Assembly (NCBI GenBank): GCA_911728435.2
Contig: OU452200.1
Span: forward strand, 1,054,001 to 1,118,000
Length of the DNA: 64,000 bases
DNA from: Apoderus coryli
Lineage: Eukaryota; Arthropoda; Insecta; Coleoptera; Attelabidae
Direction of reading: 5' to 3'
The translations under genes and the position numbers were made by a program. Positions 33,346 through 45,093 of the stretch are shown here, piece after piece. Position 1 is the stretch's first letter. Each line of letters opens with the position of its first letter. Under the pieces are notes generated by a model. It was not told where the DNA came from and searched no databases. It saw only the letters and a program-made list of their open reading frames with translations.

Positions 33346-34375
33346 ACCTACCTTTGGATTCAGGAAGAAAACCGTCGGACGCTTTGCCACGCAAACATGA
33401 TTTTGAAATCCCATTTGAAGAGGTCATTGCAGACCGTCAAAATTGGCTAAATGGGGAACCACGATTCCCAGAAAACACATCCGTCTGGTATACGGACGGT
33501 TCAAAAGGAATAGAAGGGAACACAGGCATGGGAGTATACGGGCCAAATTGCATGCTCTCTGAATCTCTCGGGAAAAGTCCTACTATATTCCAAGCAGAGA
33601 TCAACGCTATTAATCGTTGTACTCAAGATTGCCTGCAGAGAGGCATCCCGGAACGGCAGATCAATATTATGTCAGACAGTCAAGCTGCGTTAAAAGCACT
33701 GAGGTCTTACACCTTCACGTCAAAGCTAGCATGGGAATGCAAACCGACCCTAAAGCAACTGGCAGCTCAGGGGAAAATGATTAATCTGACATGGGTGCCA
33801 GGACATGAAGGCATAGAGGGGAACGAAGCGGCGGACCAACTTGCAAAAGAGGCCCAGAACCCATCTTTGGCCTTCCAAAAAGCCAAATAAAGGAAAAACT
33901 TCTGAGATGGAAAAAGGAACAACTTAAATCCTACTGGAGAAACACTCCAGGCCTAAGACAATCAAAAAGGTTTATCAAACCTTGAGAGGCGAACGCAGGG
34001 AAGCTTATCCAACTGGAGAGAAGCGAGCTAAGGCGAATTACAGGCCTTTTTACGGGAGACCACGCAGTGAAGTACCATGTCAAAAAGATGGGCCTAACCG
34101 AGGACGACACTTGCCGGTTTTGCGAAGACGCAACAGAGACAACAGAACACGTGCTCGTGAATGCATGGCACTTTTCTGCAAAAGGCTAAAACACCTTGGA
34201 GGGGTGACCCTAACACCCGACGAGCCAAGGAATCAGAGAAATCATCAACTTTATGAAAAGTGTGGGACAGCTGGGCAATTCATAGATTAGAGTCATTCAC
34301 AAAATATCTTCTGCAGGTCGAAGTGAGGGGCGGCCAAACCGCATAAACCACTCCGATAAAACAATCTACAATCTA
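33346..34375 (+). pseudogene. R1/I-like LINE: RNase H domain open, C-terminus broken
   Basis: The open frame at 33354-33890 holds a complete RNase H: VWYTDGSKGIEGNTGMGVYG, IFQAEINAINRC, IMSDSQAALKALRSYTFTSK and WVPGHEGIEGNEAADQLAKE. The catalytic series D (TDGS), E (AEIN), D (SDSQ) and D (EAAD) is intact. After a stop at 33890 the C-terminal region continues in shifted frames to the zinc-knuckle end (about 34115-34200), then a 3' untranslated part with gcggccaaaccgcataaac. It lacks endonuclease and reverse transcriptase. It is the fullest copy of a family also seen at 9540-9852 and 29912-30694. Confidence 0.88.
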
Positions 34376-34572
34376 CCTACCACAATACTAATAATGACTT
34401 CCTATTCGTGTCAACCCCGCAGAGGTAACAGTAACCTGGGGATGTAATTGTTTTCGCTGCCCAAAAAGCCTCCGGAATCGAAAACCAAAAAGCTGATCGA
34501 ACTGTATAGAAACAGGACACTACCCGCTGAAAAAGACGAGGATGCGAGTCAGGACGATAAAGGTCGTATTTA

Positions 34573-34745
34573 CGACGAAGCAACAGAGACAACAAGACAT
34601 TTGTACTGTGATTGCATGTTACTGTTTTCTAAAAGGCAAAAGTGAATTGCTCTGAGTTTGGGGAAACTGGGCGGAGTCTAGGTTAGAGTTATTCACAAAA
34701 AAGGAGAGGCTATACAGGACATAAACGACTCCAGTACAATACAGT
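34573..34745 (+). pseudogene. Second, diverged R1/I-like LINE C-terminal end
   Basis: Reads DEATETTRHLYCDCMLLFSK, parallel to EDATETTEHLLCEC in the sister copies, then a stop. The 3' untranslated part (gttattcacaaaa...aaacgactcc) aligns with that at 34290-34350. It lies directly after the 33346-34375 copy, so it is either a tandem remnant or a separate insertion of a related family. Confidence 0.65.
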
Positions 34746-35249
34746 ACTTTTGATAGTTCTCTCGTATGTTGCAAATGGTGCATTCGGTGTGGGTTTTATA
34801 ATAGTTTTTACAGTTTCAAGTGTGGATCAAAAACGATATAAAATAATACCTTCTTCTGTTTGTGTATAAGCACAGTGTTGTGTGCCTTGCCGGTTATAAA
34901 TCGGTCATGAGAATATCTTTTCTCTTAAGTGTTTGCACTACTGTTTCCTTGTGCCCACTCACAAATTTGTATAGATTGGTAGAGACTGGGTATAGGCAAA
35001 TTGCCATTGTTTATACAGAAGCAATAAATCTAGTTGGGTTAGAAGAGATATCATAGATAAAGCTTTAGATTCTTTATGAAATGGGATGATTACATCTATA
35101 GGACTTTTAGAAACGACTGTAATTGAAATCTTTTTTTCTTCTATGAAAAAAAGTTTTGAGGCTTCTAAAAATCTAACTTAATCAAGTCCAAAGACCCTGA
35201 ATCTCACAAAATCTAATTTTGTGACAAGAGTTTATGAATCACCGTGTCG
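34746..35249. other. No gene recognised
   Basis: AT-rich, no coding signal with support. Confidence 0.5.
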
Positions 35250-35760
35250 AAGGCCTTAGGACTCTTTTGTTACTTTCATGGAGCGGTATGACAATAAAAA
35301 AAAAGCGAAAGCCAAAAAAATTCGTCATAATCAACGCAGTACGGTCTCCAATGCGATACAAAGGTTCAGATAAACTGGTTCTTATTCAAGAAAACCTGGA
35401 CAGGGAAGACGAAGGGCCACAAACGCAGTTGAAGATCGATTTCTTCGTCTTCAGGTTCTTCGAGAGCGAACAGCTTCTGCTCCAGCTTTGGTTAGAAGAC
35501 TGGTAGATGTTCACGGTACCTTAGTGTCACCTGATACCGTACGCAGAAGGTTAGCAGAAGATAATCTAAAATCTCGTGTACCTGCTACAGGTTCTCTATT
35601 AGATGCAGGTCATCGAAGGCAGCGCCTGGAATTTGCTCGAACTCATGCAGATTGGGACATGAACGAATGGCGAAATGTTCTCTTTACCCACGAGACTCGT
35701 TTCAAGCGATATTCACCTGACGGACGTCCAAGAGTATGGACAAGGCCCAGAGAAAGATAG
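35250..35760 (+). pseudogene. Tc1-like transposase, N-terminal part
   Basis: The first helix-turn-helix survives as NQRSTVSNAIQRFR, then TGSYSRKPGQGRRRATNAVE and RFLRLQVLRERTASAP in a shifted frame. It continues in frame 35488-35760 with LVSPDTVRRRLAEDNLKSRV, FARTHADWDMNEW and the first catalytic block VLFTHETRFKRYSPDGRPRV. Tc1 enzymes have D-E-T-R-F here; the catalytic Asp is His. Homology stops at RPRER (35760) and resumes about 1 kb downstream. Confidence 0.8.
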
Positions 35761-36744
35761 ATGCTGTTTTATGGGAAATTATGTAATTACACCTATCACC
35801 GGGTTATTCTATTCGAGTTTTATTAAGCTTATAACAATATCGGTATTCAACTGGCAACTCTGCGACAGTGTAAAGTGGCTATGCGTTGAGCACCAAGATG
35901 GATGTTGTCATATTTCACCATGAGGGAAATTGTACGAACTGGTTTTCCGTGGAAATCCTTTTGGCAGTGGTTGTTCTTGAATGTTTCAGTCAGACTTTAG
36001 TACCTGGACCTTTGAGGTTATATTAACGTATGATTCGAAAGTAATTTCGTATTTCCAAGCGTCCTTGCTTATGACGGGAATATTCAGGGAGTAATTACTT
36101 ACAATCTGGCAAGCGTGAAACAGCGTAACTAAACGTGGTGGAAATTAGCTTATGATGCGAATCTTCCTTAGTTAAAGGGATATACACCACGTTTATGTAA
36201 CTAAACTATTGAAGCTGGTTTTTTGTTGTTATTGAGCATCGTATGATTGATGGTTTGATAGCTTTGGTATGTAAAGGCTGAGATACGACTTCAGTTTTGA
36301 AGGATATAGACGCCATCTTGTAGTTGAACACTCTCGACTTGGTAAGGAACTTTTGTTGAGTTATATTTTCTGATTTTGACCGGCTGAATTATGTTTCATA
36401 GCCAACTGTATTCACTGAGACAACTGCGGAATTCACATCCAACTATAGAATATAGTTTGATCGAAGTAAAGGTATTTTGGATTACTGTGGATTGAAACTA
36501 CGCAGTTGTAATTGAGAGAAAAAACCTGAATTTTATCGAAATTGTTATAGTAAATTTGGAATTTTTCTAATAGTACTGTGTGAGTAATTCAGTTTTCTTT
36601 CTTTCACTCACAGGGTTTTTTTGTATGGGTTTTTTATGGTTAATTTTTTGGGGACTGAATTTTTCTTATGGTCAAGTTTTTCTATGGACTAGTTTTGTCC
36701 TTGGACGAATTCTTCTGAATTATCTGATTACCGTGGAGTTCAAG
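35761..36744. other. About 1 kb interrupting the Tc1-like gene; nothing recognised
   Basis: Splits the transposase between RPRER and the GGGGVMVWGG block. It has no inverted repeats, reverse transcriptase or target duplication that I can define. The frame at 36580-36858 is hydrophobic by chance of T-rich sequence and merges into the Tc1 part. Confidence 0.4.
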
Positions 36745-37181
36745 GTATGGAACCGAAGTATAACCGAGAGTGCAATTTGGTGGCGGAGGGGTAATGGTCT
36801 GGGGCGGTATTTCATTCGAAGGCCATACAGACCTTGTTACACTTCACGGGGGCATTAAGGCTGACCGCCACATTAGAATGTGGTACCTTATCATCCATTT
36901 ATAGGATAAAATGTTATCTTGATCCACGACAATGCCTGACCGCACATATCACAAATAACGAGGCAATATTTAATCGTCGTTTACATTCATGTATTGGTCA
37001 GGTCCCAAGAAGTCCGGACCTCAACCCTATCGAGTACATGTGGGATACACGAGGAAGAAGAGTTAGGCAAAACTTTGGTTGCATTAGAACAGGCACCCAC
37101 CCTGTTGCTTCTTTAATTGAATCTATGCCCGAAAGGATGAGAAGTGCTATTAAAGCTCATGGCGGAAATACACGATTTTAG
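36745..37181 (+). pseudogene. Tc1-like transposase, C-terminal catalytic part
   Basis: FGGGGVMVWGGISFEGHTDL opens the segment (about 36775). The second catalytic Asp survives in the ILIHDNA context near 36920 (ttgatccacgacaatgcc), followed by a stop and frameshift. The third motif reads RSPDLNPIEYMWDTRGRRVR with the catalytic Glu of PIEY, and the protein ends as AHGGNTRF at 37181, the usual Tc1 C-terminus. Together with 35250-35760 it is one element, dead through the lost first Asp, frameshifts and the interruption. Confidence 0.8.
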
Positions 37182-37579
37182 AAAGAAAGAAAAATTCTTA
37201 ATTCCGCCGTTATCTATGTTTTCAGTTTTTTGTGGCTAATAAAGCATTATTACATTATTTGTTTGAAACCAGTATTGGTATGAATAAAAAAACAGGTTGT
37301 TAAGAAAAGATGGGGCTTCAAAATATTGCAAAAAAATATCATAATTCGGTAGTGAGTTTTTTCTACAAGGTGTTGAAAAGTTTAGAGTAAAATGCAACTT
37401 TTTGTTCACTCCTGTGTAACAACAAATCCGTTAGAAATGTTTGAAGTTTCGATATGAAAAAATGATTACAATAAAATAGCCAAAAACTCCGAAAAAAATT
37501 TGTCCAAATTGAGGTTATACTAAAAAAGTTTATTGAACAAAATTTTCTGTGGCCAGTTAATATTGCGGCGGGCAGTGTA
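37182..37579. mobile_element. Probable 3' flank of the Tc1-like element
   Basis: Ends with gcggcgggcagtgtat at about 37563-37579, which looks like a Tc1-type terminus read inward from the right. I did not find the matching left terminus. Confidence 0.3.
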
Positions 37580-38944
37580 TTTAATTAATAATATTGAAGG
37601 AACATACCTGCCAAACCTACCAGTAAAAACTCATCTAATTTCGTAATTATTAGTTTGACTGGGTATAATAAAATATATTATTCAAATTAATAAATGAATT
37701 ATTGGTAGAGACTAAGGCTAAAACCTAAAAGCGCAAAGAATTTCAATATAATGGGTATCTTGTATTCTATATATTATATTTTACGAATTTATGATAAATA
37801 CTCGCAATATTTAAGAACATTGTGGAACGTCGAATATGAAATATTCTCGGAATGAATAAATTTCTGAAAAAGGTCCAGCGACGAGGCAGATAATTTAGTC
37901 AAAAGATTCACAATATTGCATAAGTTGTTTGTTAAATTATTTCAACTATCTCATCAAGCTTACAAAGTTTTATTATAGCAGATACAAAAGAAGTTTGCAG
38001 ACAATTTAATTAAATTAAGTTGAGACGAGATTTTCTTACAATATTATTGATTTTGATGGTTTTGAACAAAGTTGATTTCCTTGTGAAATTCATTTCACAG
38101 ATAAAATTAAATTCAAATATAAGTACAGGGTGTTTCAGAATGTCTGGGGGTGGTCTTACTTTCGTTTTTCACATTACAATCATATTTTTATTCGATTTTT
38201 GCATTCAAGAAAAAGTAATGATCTCTGAAGTGAACATCGTTTTGCCACATTGATGTCGATTAAGTTTTACGTAGCCAAGTTGGTATTACAACGATTGAGC
38301 ATGCAGGCCATTTTCGTATATCATTATACACTAATTTTTGACACGAAAAACGCAGAACTAACTGAGGTCGTTCGAAGACTTTATAACGTAAAATTTCTTT
38401 GACGTATTCTTTAAAGTGACCAGAGGGTTACTACTTTATTATGCCACGTTAAAATTCAACGCTATTATTTGTTGTCAAGTCACATTCCTTGACAGCCGTA
38501 GAGCAAATTAATCTATTGGTTAGATCCGATTTGAACTCTCCGACAGAGTAGTCTTCATTTCATAGTATCAAAGAAAAACGGTCGAATTGTATATCTCACT
38601 AGGTTGCGATGGTGACGTCACAGGAACTAGGATCAATCTTGCTTTTTCACAAAGGTTCTATTTATAATTATCCATCAACGGTGAAGTAGATAACTCAACT
38701 CAACTCAAGTCAATGAGTAACTGGGACAAAGAAGAAAGAAAAGAATAAGGACCAGCACAAAATATACTTCATTTAAATACGGAGGTCATACTCACTATTA
38801 GATCTTGTGTGGCTTTATAGGGCTAATAATGTAACCATTCGTATGGATCCTATCTTCATGAAAAGAAAAACCAATTTAGCACACAAGTGAGATTTGCAAA
38901 ATTCAATTACACCTGCCTACCGCTAAGTGAGGTTAGGAAAAATG
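37580..38944. other. No gene recognised
   Basis: AT-rich. tacagggtgtttcag at 38124 resembles the terminus of the short repeat at 19221-19658 but has no partner nearby. Confidence 0.45.
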
Positions 38945-39690
38945 AACTCCGATTAAACCTACAACACAATCTGGATTTAGGCAGGGATATGATTGTGTCT
39001 CTGCTCTTACAAATATAACTGATGATATCTGCAAGGCAATAGATAACAAAAAACTCACTGTACTAGCACTTTTGGATTTCTCCAAAACGTTTGATACCCT
39101 GGGTCATGAGCTTCTTACATCTATACTGCATTATATTGGGCTAACCACAGGTGCAACTAAATTGTTTGTGAATTATTTTGCGGACCGAGAACAAGCTGTT
39201 CTAAGAAGGGTTCTAACCAGAAACCTGAAAATTGCACTGTGTGACAGGCTTGTATTATCACATTTTAACTACTGCGATACCATTTGTAATGCCAGCTTGG
39301 TGGTGGTCGATAAAAATCGGATGCAAAACTCCAGAATTCATGTTTGAGACTGATTTTGGAGTGCGCAGGTGCCAGAGAGTCAGCCACACTTTGTCTAAGG
39401 CCAACTGGATTAATATGCACGACAGACGACAACTGCATACCTCAGTTCGATATTTTCGTATTTTAAAAAATAAAACACCACCTTATTTTTACAATAAAAT
39501 CCAGTTTAGGACAGATATTCATAATATAAATATACGCTTCCCTAATACAAACGGCCCTTCTCATATACAGTGGCTAAATGCATAAACTCCTGGTCTAAAG
39601 AATTGAAAGAAGCTAAAACTAAGCGTTCATTTAGGCGAATACATATGAAGCGCAATGGCTAACTTGGGATAGATGGTTGAGCGATGTCGG
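38945..39690 (+). pseudogene. CR1-like LINE with central deletion
   Basis: Reads TQSGFRQGYDCVSALTNITD, then LLDFSKTFDTLGHELLTSIL and LFVNYFADREQAVL, and jumps directly to RRVLTRNLKIALCDRLVLSH. The region with GVPQGS and the ADD active site is deleted. The C-terminal part FNYCDTICNAS, SHTLSKANWINMHDRRQLHT and KTPPYFYNKIQFRTDIHN continues in a second frame to about 39620. Truncated at the 5' end. It ends tail to tail with the minus-strand LINE at 39800-41150. Confidence 0.8.
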
Positions 39691-39799
39691 GATGGACAGA
39701 CTTGCCTATTTTTGTTTGTTACTGTTTTGGGGTTAATGTAAATTATTGATGTTATTGTTCTATATTTAATATTTTCCATGTATTGTAATGTTATATTAT

Positions 39800-41150
39800 A
39801 TTATCTTTAACTTTGTTGTCATAAAAGAATCACAAAAGTTCTTATAGACAAAGTCATACTTAAATTAATATATAACAAAGACGTATACAAGTACAAAAGA
39901 TTAATGTAATTAATCGTTTGAAACACAATATAACAAACATATTTTAAAAACATACGTAAACCTACTACATTATGTTGTCAGTGTTAGTAGGAAGGCAAGA
40001 GTAAAATGTCAAATCCCCCAAACATTCATGAAGTAAAATATGTAAATAACAACACAACATAAATATATATATATAAATGTAAGTAGCAGAACAGAAAAGA
40101 CATAATACATTAAAATCATCAAACCAAGCCAAAAGTGGATCAACATAACAAAATCAAAACAAACATTACCACGCATCAGCAAAGTAGTCCTCCAGCGAGT
40201 AATAGGCCTTCTCAAGAACGCGCTTAACAGCCTCCCTAAATTGCTTGGGATTTTTTACAGTCGTCAAGTTTGGCGGCAAATGATTGTACATTCTGCGACT
40301 GTCATAAAGGAGTGATTTCTTTACCAAGGCAGACCTCGGTATAGGCAAGTGCACCCGCTGAACTAGTCTCGTGGGATAAGAGTGACTAGGTGGAGCTGAG
40401 CTGTTAATGCTTCTTACATTTTTATGAATAAGACATACAGTTTCTAAAATGAAAAGTGATGTAAGAGTCAATATTCGATGTTTTTTGAATAATTCTCTAC
40501 AGCTTGCAGTAAAATCTGTCTTACACATATAACGAACAGCCCGCTTCTGCAGTGTAAATATACTCTTAAACAAAGTTTGGCTACAAGTACCCCAGAACGC
40601 TATTCCATATCGAAGATACGCCTCCACTAAAGAAAAATACACATTTCGTGCAACTTTCAGTCCAAGAGCCCCTGACACAACTCTCAAAGCATAACAGCCA
40701 GATGAAACCTTTTTGCCTAACAGTTTAACATGTTCATCAAACTTCAGCTTTAAATCAATTTGGAGTCCCAAAAATTTAACACAATTAGGACTATTAATAT
40801 GGTTATTTTCAAATATCAAATCATCAAATTTAAAATTAAAAGATAATACATGTGTTTTTGATAAATTAAATGAGAGATAATTCGAATCGCACCATTCCTT
40901 TAACTTTCCCAAATCACGTCGAATGTTCTCCTTGACAACATTAGCATCTCTATCATGCCAAAGGAGTGTCGTATCATCCGCAAACAGCGTAAAGCTTCCC
41001 GTTAGTCCAATAGTGGTAATGTCGTTAATATAAAGAAGAAAAAGAACAGGACCCAAAACAGACCCCTGTGGCACTCCGCAAGGCACACACATACTATCAG
41101 ACATACCACCTTCAAACCTGACCATACTGAATCTCGCCCAATTGCGTTAG
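39800..41150 (-). mobile_element. CR1/Jockey-like LINE, young 5'-truncated copy
   Basis: The minus open frame 41125-40166 (319 residues) has no stop or frameshift. It starts inside the palm with CGVPQGSVLGPVLFLLYIND, has the intact active site TLFADDTTLLW, the post-palm block NCVKFLGLQIDLKLKFDEHV and a C-terminal end SRRMYNHLPPNLTTV...EDYFADAW. The frame can be read further upstream as NWARFS to about 41148, where homology stops, so the visible ATG is internal and not a real start. The 3' untranslated part runs to about 39800 with atgacaacaaagtt near the end. Unbroken coding suggests it is recent compared with its neighbours. It cannot retrotranspose alone. Confidence 0.9.
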
Positions 41151-42509
41151 GTATGTTGTAATTGTAATTGTTTACTACTGATGCAATAAAAGAACTCCAA
41201 AATTATCGCAATAACAAAATAGCAACCAGAAGCTTAAATTGTGTCGCCTCTGACACCACTATTTCACTAGGTAATTGCCACAATATCAATGTACGAAGCA
41301 AAATAATGGAGCTAATTGTCATTACACAGCAACAGTCCCAATCATTGCCAACAAGTATCAAATTACGGCGTAATATCTTGAAGCATCAGCAAATATAATT
41401 GAAAATGAACCTCTTGTCAGTGATTTCCTAGCAAAAGATTGACCCTGTCACACTCCTCATAGCGAATCACTGCGGATTTCCAGGTTAAAATTACAACATA
41501 ACACAAAGAAGAACTTGCTGTGAAGAAAAAACCTGAAATATGGTGCCTTCTTCGTGGCCTATGGTATGCTATATGTTACTCCCTAGCTTAATTCATGGTG
41601 AGCTTGTAGTGCGGAAAGTCTGCTATATGCACGAGGGCTCGTTCAGGTATAATAACTGACGTTGTGTGGTTTCAGCACGATAGCAGTAGTAAGCGTTCAC
41701 TTTGTTCCACATTATACACGCGTGAAAAAAAATCTGCAACATGAATATATTAGAGATGCAGTTATTTCCAAAATAATGAACATTTCTGACCAGTCCATGC
41801 TCGTTATATTATAACCTGAACGCATTTCAAAGTTGAGCATTTTTAAAAACGCTATAAATTACCAAAAAACTCTTGTCGACGCGGTCGTTTCATCAACTTG
41901 TTTTTTTTTTTGTTCGTCTTCTTCTTTTTGTTTTTCGGTCTCGTTTTTTGTTTCCAATTCAGGTGATCGCGGGAGGTGCCGCTTCAGCTACAGGCGACAT
42001 ATTTACGGTTGGATGGACCGACTACGGGCTTTGGTCGATTTTCTCTTTCTCTATAACCTAATTTATGTTCGCACACTCTCTCTTGCCGATCGGACCATGT
42101 CCAAACTATGGTTGGCGTCTCCATATTTGGTTGATTTTGTGGAAACTGCCGGCATGTCTAAAGAAAAAAAGGAAAATGAAATAAATATGGTGAGAAGTTC
42201 GTATAAATTGTTTCAATTCGTTGTAAATCAAAATATGTTTATACGTCTTAAAAAGATACTTTTTTCCAACTATTAAATTAAGAATGGCATAGAAATCGTA
42301 TATTGTATTCCTAGGCGGTAAAGTGTCATGTTTTCAGACTCAAAGAAGATATGTACACCTCCTACAATTATTGTAGGTAATATAAAAAAGAAAATAAAAA
42401 CATTATACGTACTAAATAATAATAATAGAATTTATTGCCCATAACAAAATAATCCATTTACAGAGCAATATAACATACACTGCTTGCTCAGTTATTTCTT
42501 CTTCTTCTT
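41151..42509. other. No gene recognised; weak first-exon candidate at 42154-42189
   Basis: At 42154 ggcATGtctaaagaaaaa opens a 12-codon frame (MSKEKKENEINM) that ends at a gtgaga splice-donor-like site (42190). The 150 bases before it are GC-richer and could be a 5' untranslated region. No downstream exon was found. The longer frame 41833-42276 is T-rich and unconvincing. Confidence 0.3.
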
Positions 42510-42549
42510 GAAAAGGATAAGGCACTTGAAGAAGTGCCTTATCCTTTTC
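42510..42549. repeat. 18-bp hairpin with 4-base loop at a LINE 3' end
   Basis: gaaaaggataaggcactt (42510-42527) and its exact complement (42532-42549) flank gaag. It lies just after the LINE coding end at 42550-42775, and on the minus strand the second arm is followed by a gaagaagaagaag tract. Confidence 0.95.
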
Positions 42550-42775
42550 GACCATTGGCAATCATCAACATTACCTGCACTTTATCCACTGCTTTTCTAA
42601 AAAAGACTCGCCGTGGTCTCATCATACCATTCTCTCAAATTCCTTAGCCATGATATTCTGCGGCGTCCACGGCCTCTTTTACCTTCAATTTTATCATCTA
42701 TGATCAGCTTGAGAAGTTCACACTTGTCATTCCTAAGTATGTGTCCGAAGTGTTCTAACTTTCCAAAATCAATCG
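42550..42775 (-). pseudogene. LINE C-terminal fragment (RTE- or R4-type)
   Basis: Minus strand: KLEHFGHILRNDKCELLKLI, then IDDKIEGKRGRGRRRISWLR and NLREWYDETTASLF, then RKAVDKVQVMLMIANGRKG. The G-K-R-G-x-G-R-R-R-I-S-W-L-x-N-L-R block is the characteristic last part of several insect LINE proteins. Everything upstream is missing. The end of the frame runs into the hairpin at 42510-42549. Confidence 0.75.
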
Positions 42776-44100
42776 TACCAACTTCTATTGGTTTTCCAAA
42801 TATACCGAACTGTACTGTGGAATGCATGTTTTCCATAAAGATGGTAACACTTCATGCCCGGCCTGTCGTAGGTTTTCAAGAGCCATTTTGTTGCGGGATT
42901 TGGTCAGGTAAAGAGCGTTATTTGTGAAGTGCTGCAAATATATAGTGGAGGCACTCTTATAGTAGTCTTGTGGGTGCTCCACTCAATTTTTGGATTTAGT
43001 TTGTCGACAATACCGCCTTTTTACACAAAAACAGTACCCGGTATTTCTCTGAAAGGCCACCCAACATCCAAGGTAGGTTATACTATAGTTTCATTTTGTA
43101 TTTGTCGTGCTTGGTAATATTTGTAGCTTGCTTTTGCTTACACCTTGAATTCCGCTTTTTAGGCCTGTTTGTTTATGCTTTATTGCATGTTTAACTGCGG
43201 ATTACACTAAACCATCAGTGGTGTAACGACCCTTGGCGGAGGGCTTCTTAAGCCAACGTAGTTCTACGTGTGGTTGGTATGGTGTATGGCAATTCCAATA
43301 ACGACATAGAATTGCAGATTTAGGGATTACCAACAGGACACTGGCGATAGGATTTGGAGTGAGCCCACGACTATCCGGGCTCCCAGGTCAATTTTAGATA
43401 ATAGTTAAATTTTAAGTCTAAATATATGTTATCCCGTATAATTGAACAGTATTTATTGTGTGGTGTAAATTGTTTATTGTGTCAAGGTGTTGGTTAAGCC
43501 AGCTACCCCTTTTTGTTTTCTTCCTATTTCATAGTGGCCCCTTAGTCCGTGGCGACCAAAAAGGGAGGCCACAGCATGAATGAATATATGCCAATGTCTA
43601 TCTATTCTAAAATCAAGCAGCAACATGGAGAACAGAATTTCTTGAAAAAAAAAAAAGCTGAGTCTAGTTGAAACGTTGGAAATAAAAAGATGACATGAAA
43701 CCATTAAAGAAATAGTTTCAAAAAAAAATTTGTTTGTGTATAATTGTGAACCTCATCCCAATAAAAGAAAAATAAAAGAAATTATAACTAATTAAACACA
43801 CTTAATCTGTATTGTTTGTTATATTTATGTTAAAAATGGTACTTTGAATTCTACGAGGTTCATGATTGCAATCCAAAATTTTTTAGCTACTCTAATTTTG
43901 TTATTTATTGAGTCTTCCACGTAACCTTCTGCTACGGTAGCTTCAATATATCAGCTTCTGAATCGGCAAGAAGTGTGGCAGATGTCCTTCTGAACACATG
44001 TTCAGTATATTCTTCCGGACACTCCTATAATCAACACTACCTAAAACTATATTTTTGAAGAGTAAAATTATAGTTTTCGATTTATAATATGATTGCTTAC
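42776..44100. other. No gene recognised
   Basis: A minus frame at 43474-43704 includes VASLFGRHGLRGHYEIGRK, possibly a LINE scrap but not assignable. A GC-richer stretch at 43200-43390 has no coding signal that I trust. Confidence 0.4.
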
Positions 44101-44372
44101 CTTTTTTGTCATTATATGTATTTCATCCGATGCAGTTTCAACAAATTTTTCAATATCCCGTTGGTCGAAAATTTGGGACTTTAGTAATGTGGCCAACACA
44201 TTTCTTCTTTAAAAAGTCAGTCGCTTTTGAGAAATTTCTAATGTTTACCTTATTTTTCACTAATAGAGTAGATTTTAACATGGAATGAATTGACCACAGT
44301 GTTGAAGATTGGTATTTTTGTGAAATATCCGATAAGTACGTCAAAATCACGTTTACCTTTTAATAATTCAAA
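44101..44372 (-). pseudogene. Crypton-like tyrosine recombinase, N-terminal core-binding exon
   Basis: Minus strand: KVNVILTYLSDISQKYQSST, then LWSIHSMLKSTLLVKNKVNI and FSKATDFLKKKCVGHITK. After a one-base frame change it goes on as SQIFDQRDIEKFVETASDE and IHIMTKK. This matches the SAM-like core-binding domain of Crypton-type tyrosine recombinases found in arthropod genomes (S-S-L-W-x-x-Y-S-M-L...F-L-K). These enzymes insert DNA through a Tyr-based strand exchange. The coding stretch ends exactly at a gtaagc donor site (44100 downward), so this looks like a spliced exon. The catalytic exon (Arg, His-x-x-Arg, Tyr) was not found downstream. The family call is moderately secure. Confidence 0.55.
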
Positions 44373-45093
44373 ATGGTTACACTTTCTCGTCCCTATGGAA
44401 GCAGTAACCTTCAATTTTCTCATAGTGTCGGCTGAAAAACCAATTTAATGGGAGTAATTAACTATTTTAACCATTTGACAACCGGGCTCTATAAATTCTA
44501 GGCATCGATTCATAGAAGTACCAACATTATCTGTCTCTATATGGTAAGGTGCGGAGAATCAGATTTAAAAGTATGCTGATGTATAAAAGTAAAGGTCCCT
44601 CTGCATGTCTCTATGTGTAAACATCGATCATGCACGATGTAAGATTGAAAACAGGAATAATAAAGTACTGTATAGCTGTATTTCTTCTCTTGACCAAATC
44701 GAATGAATAATATAATGTTACAGTCCTTACACAACATATTTCTCTATGACCTTCTGTATAGTGGTATTTGGAAAATTTGAAACAAGATGTATGTACCGGG
44801 TAAGTATCTAAGTACTAAATGTTTTAAGACGTATAAGTACATGAACACGTTGGCTTATCTATTTATTTTACCTTCAATAATGTTGGTTGTGTCCTTTTAC
44901 AATTTATTAGCGAATATTTGTTGGATTTTTGAATTTTTAAGGTTGCAACATATTTCTAGCACCAAGTTATTTCTAAAAATAAAAGTCAAATGACTAATGA
45001 CTATCTACAGGGTGCTCCAAAGTAGACACTTTCTTTTGCAAAAAGAGACCTAGTTGTCTGAAGGTCAAATTTAATGAGAAAACAACAGACGCA
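44373..45093. other. No gene recognised
   Basis: AT-rich, no supported coding. ctacagggtgctcc at 45006 resembles the termini of short arthropod repeats. Confidence 0.45.

Noticed and set aside
41833..42276. 147-codon plus frame as a host gene
   Set aside because: Composition is T-rich and low-complexity at the N-terminus, with no domain; only the 12-codon stretch before a donor-like site has any merit.
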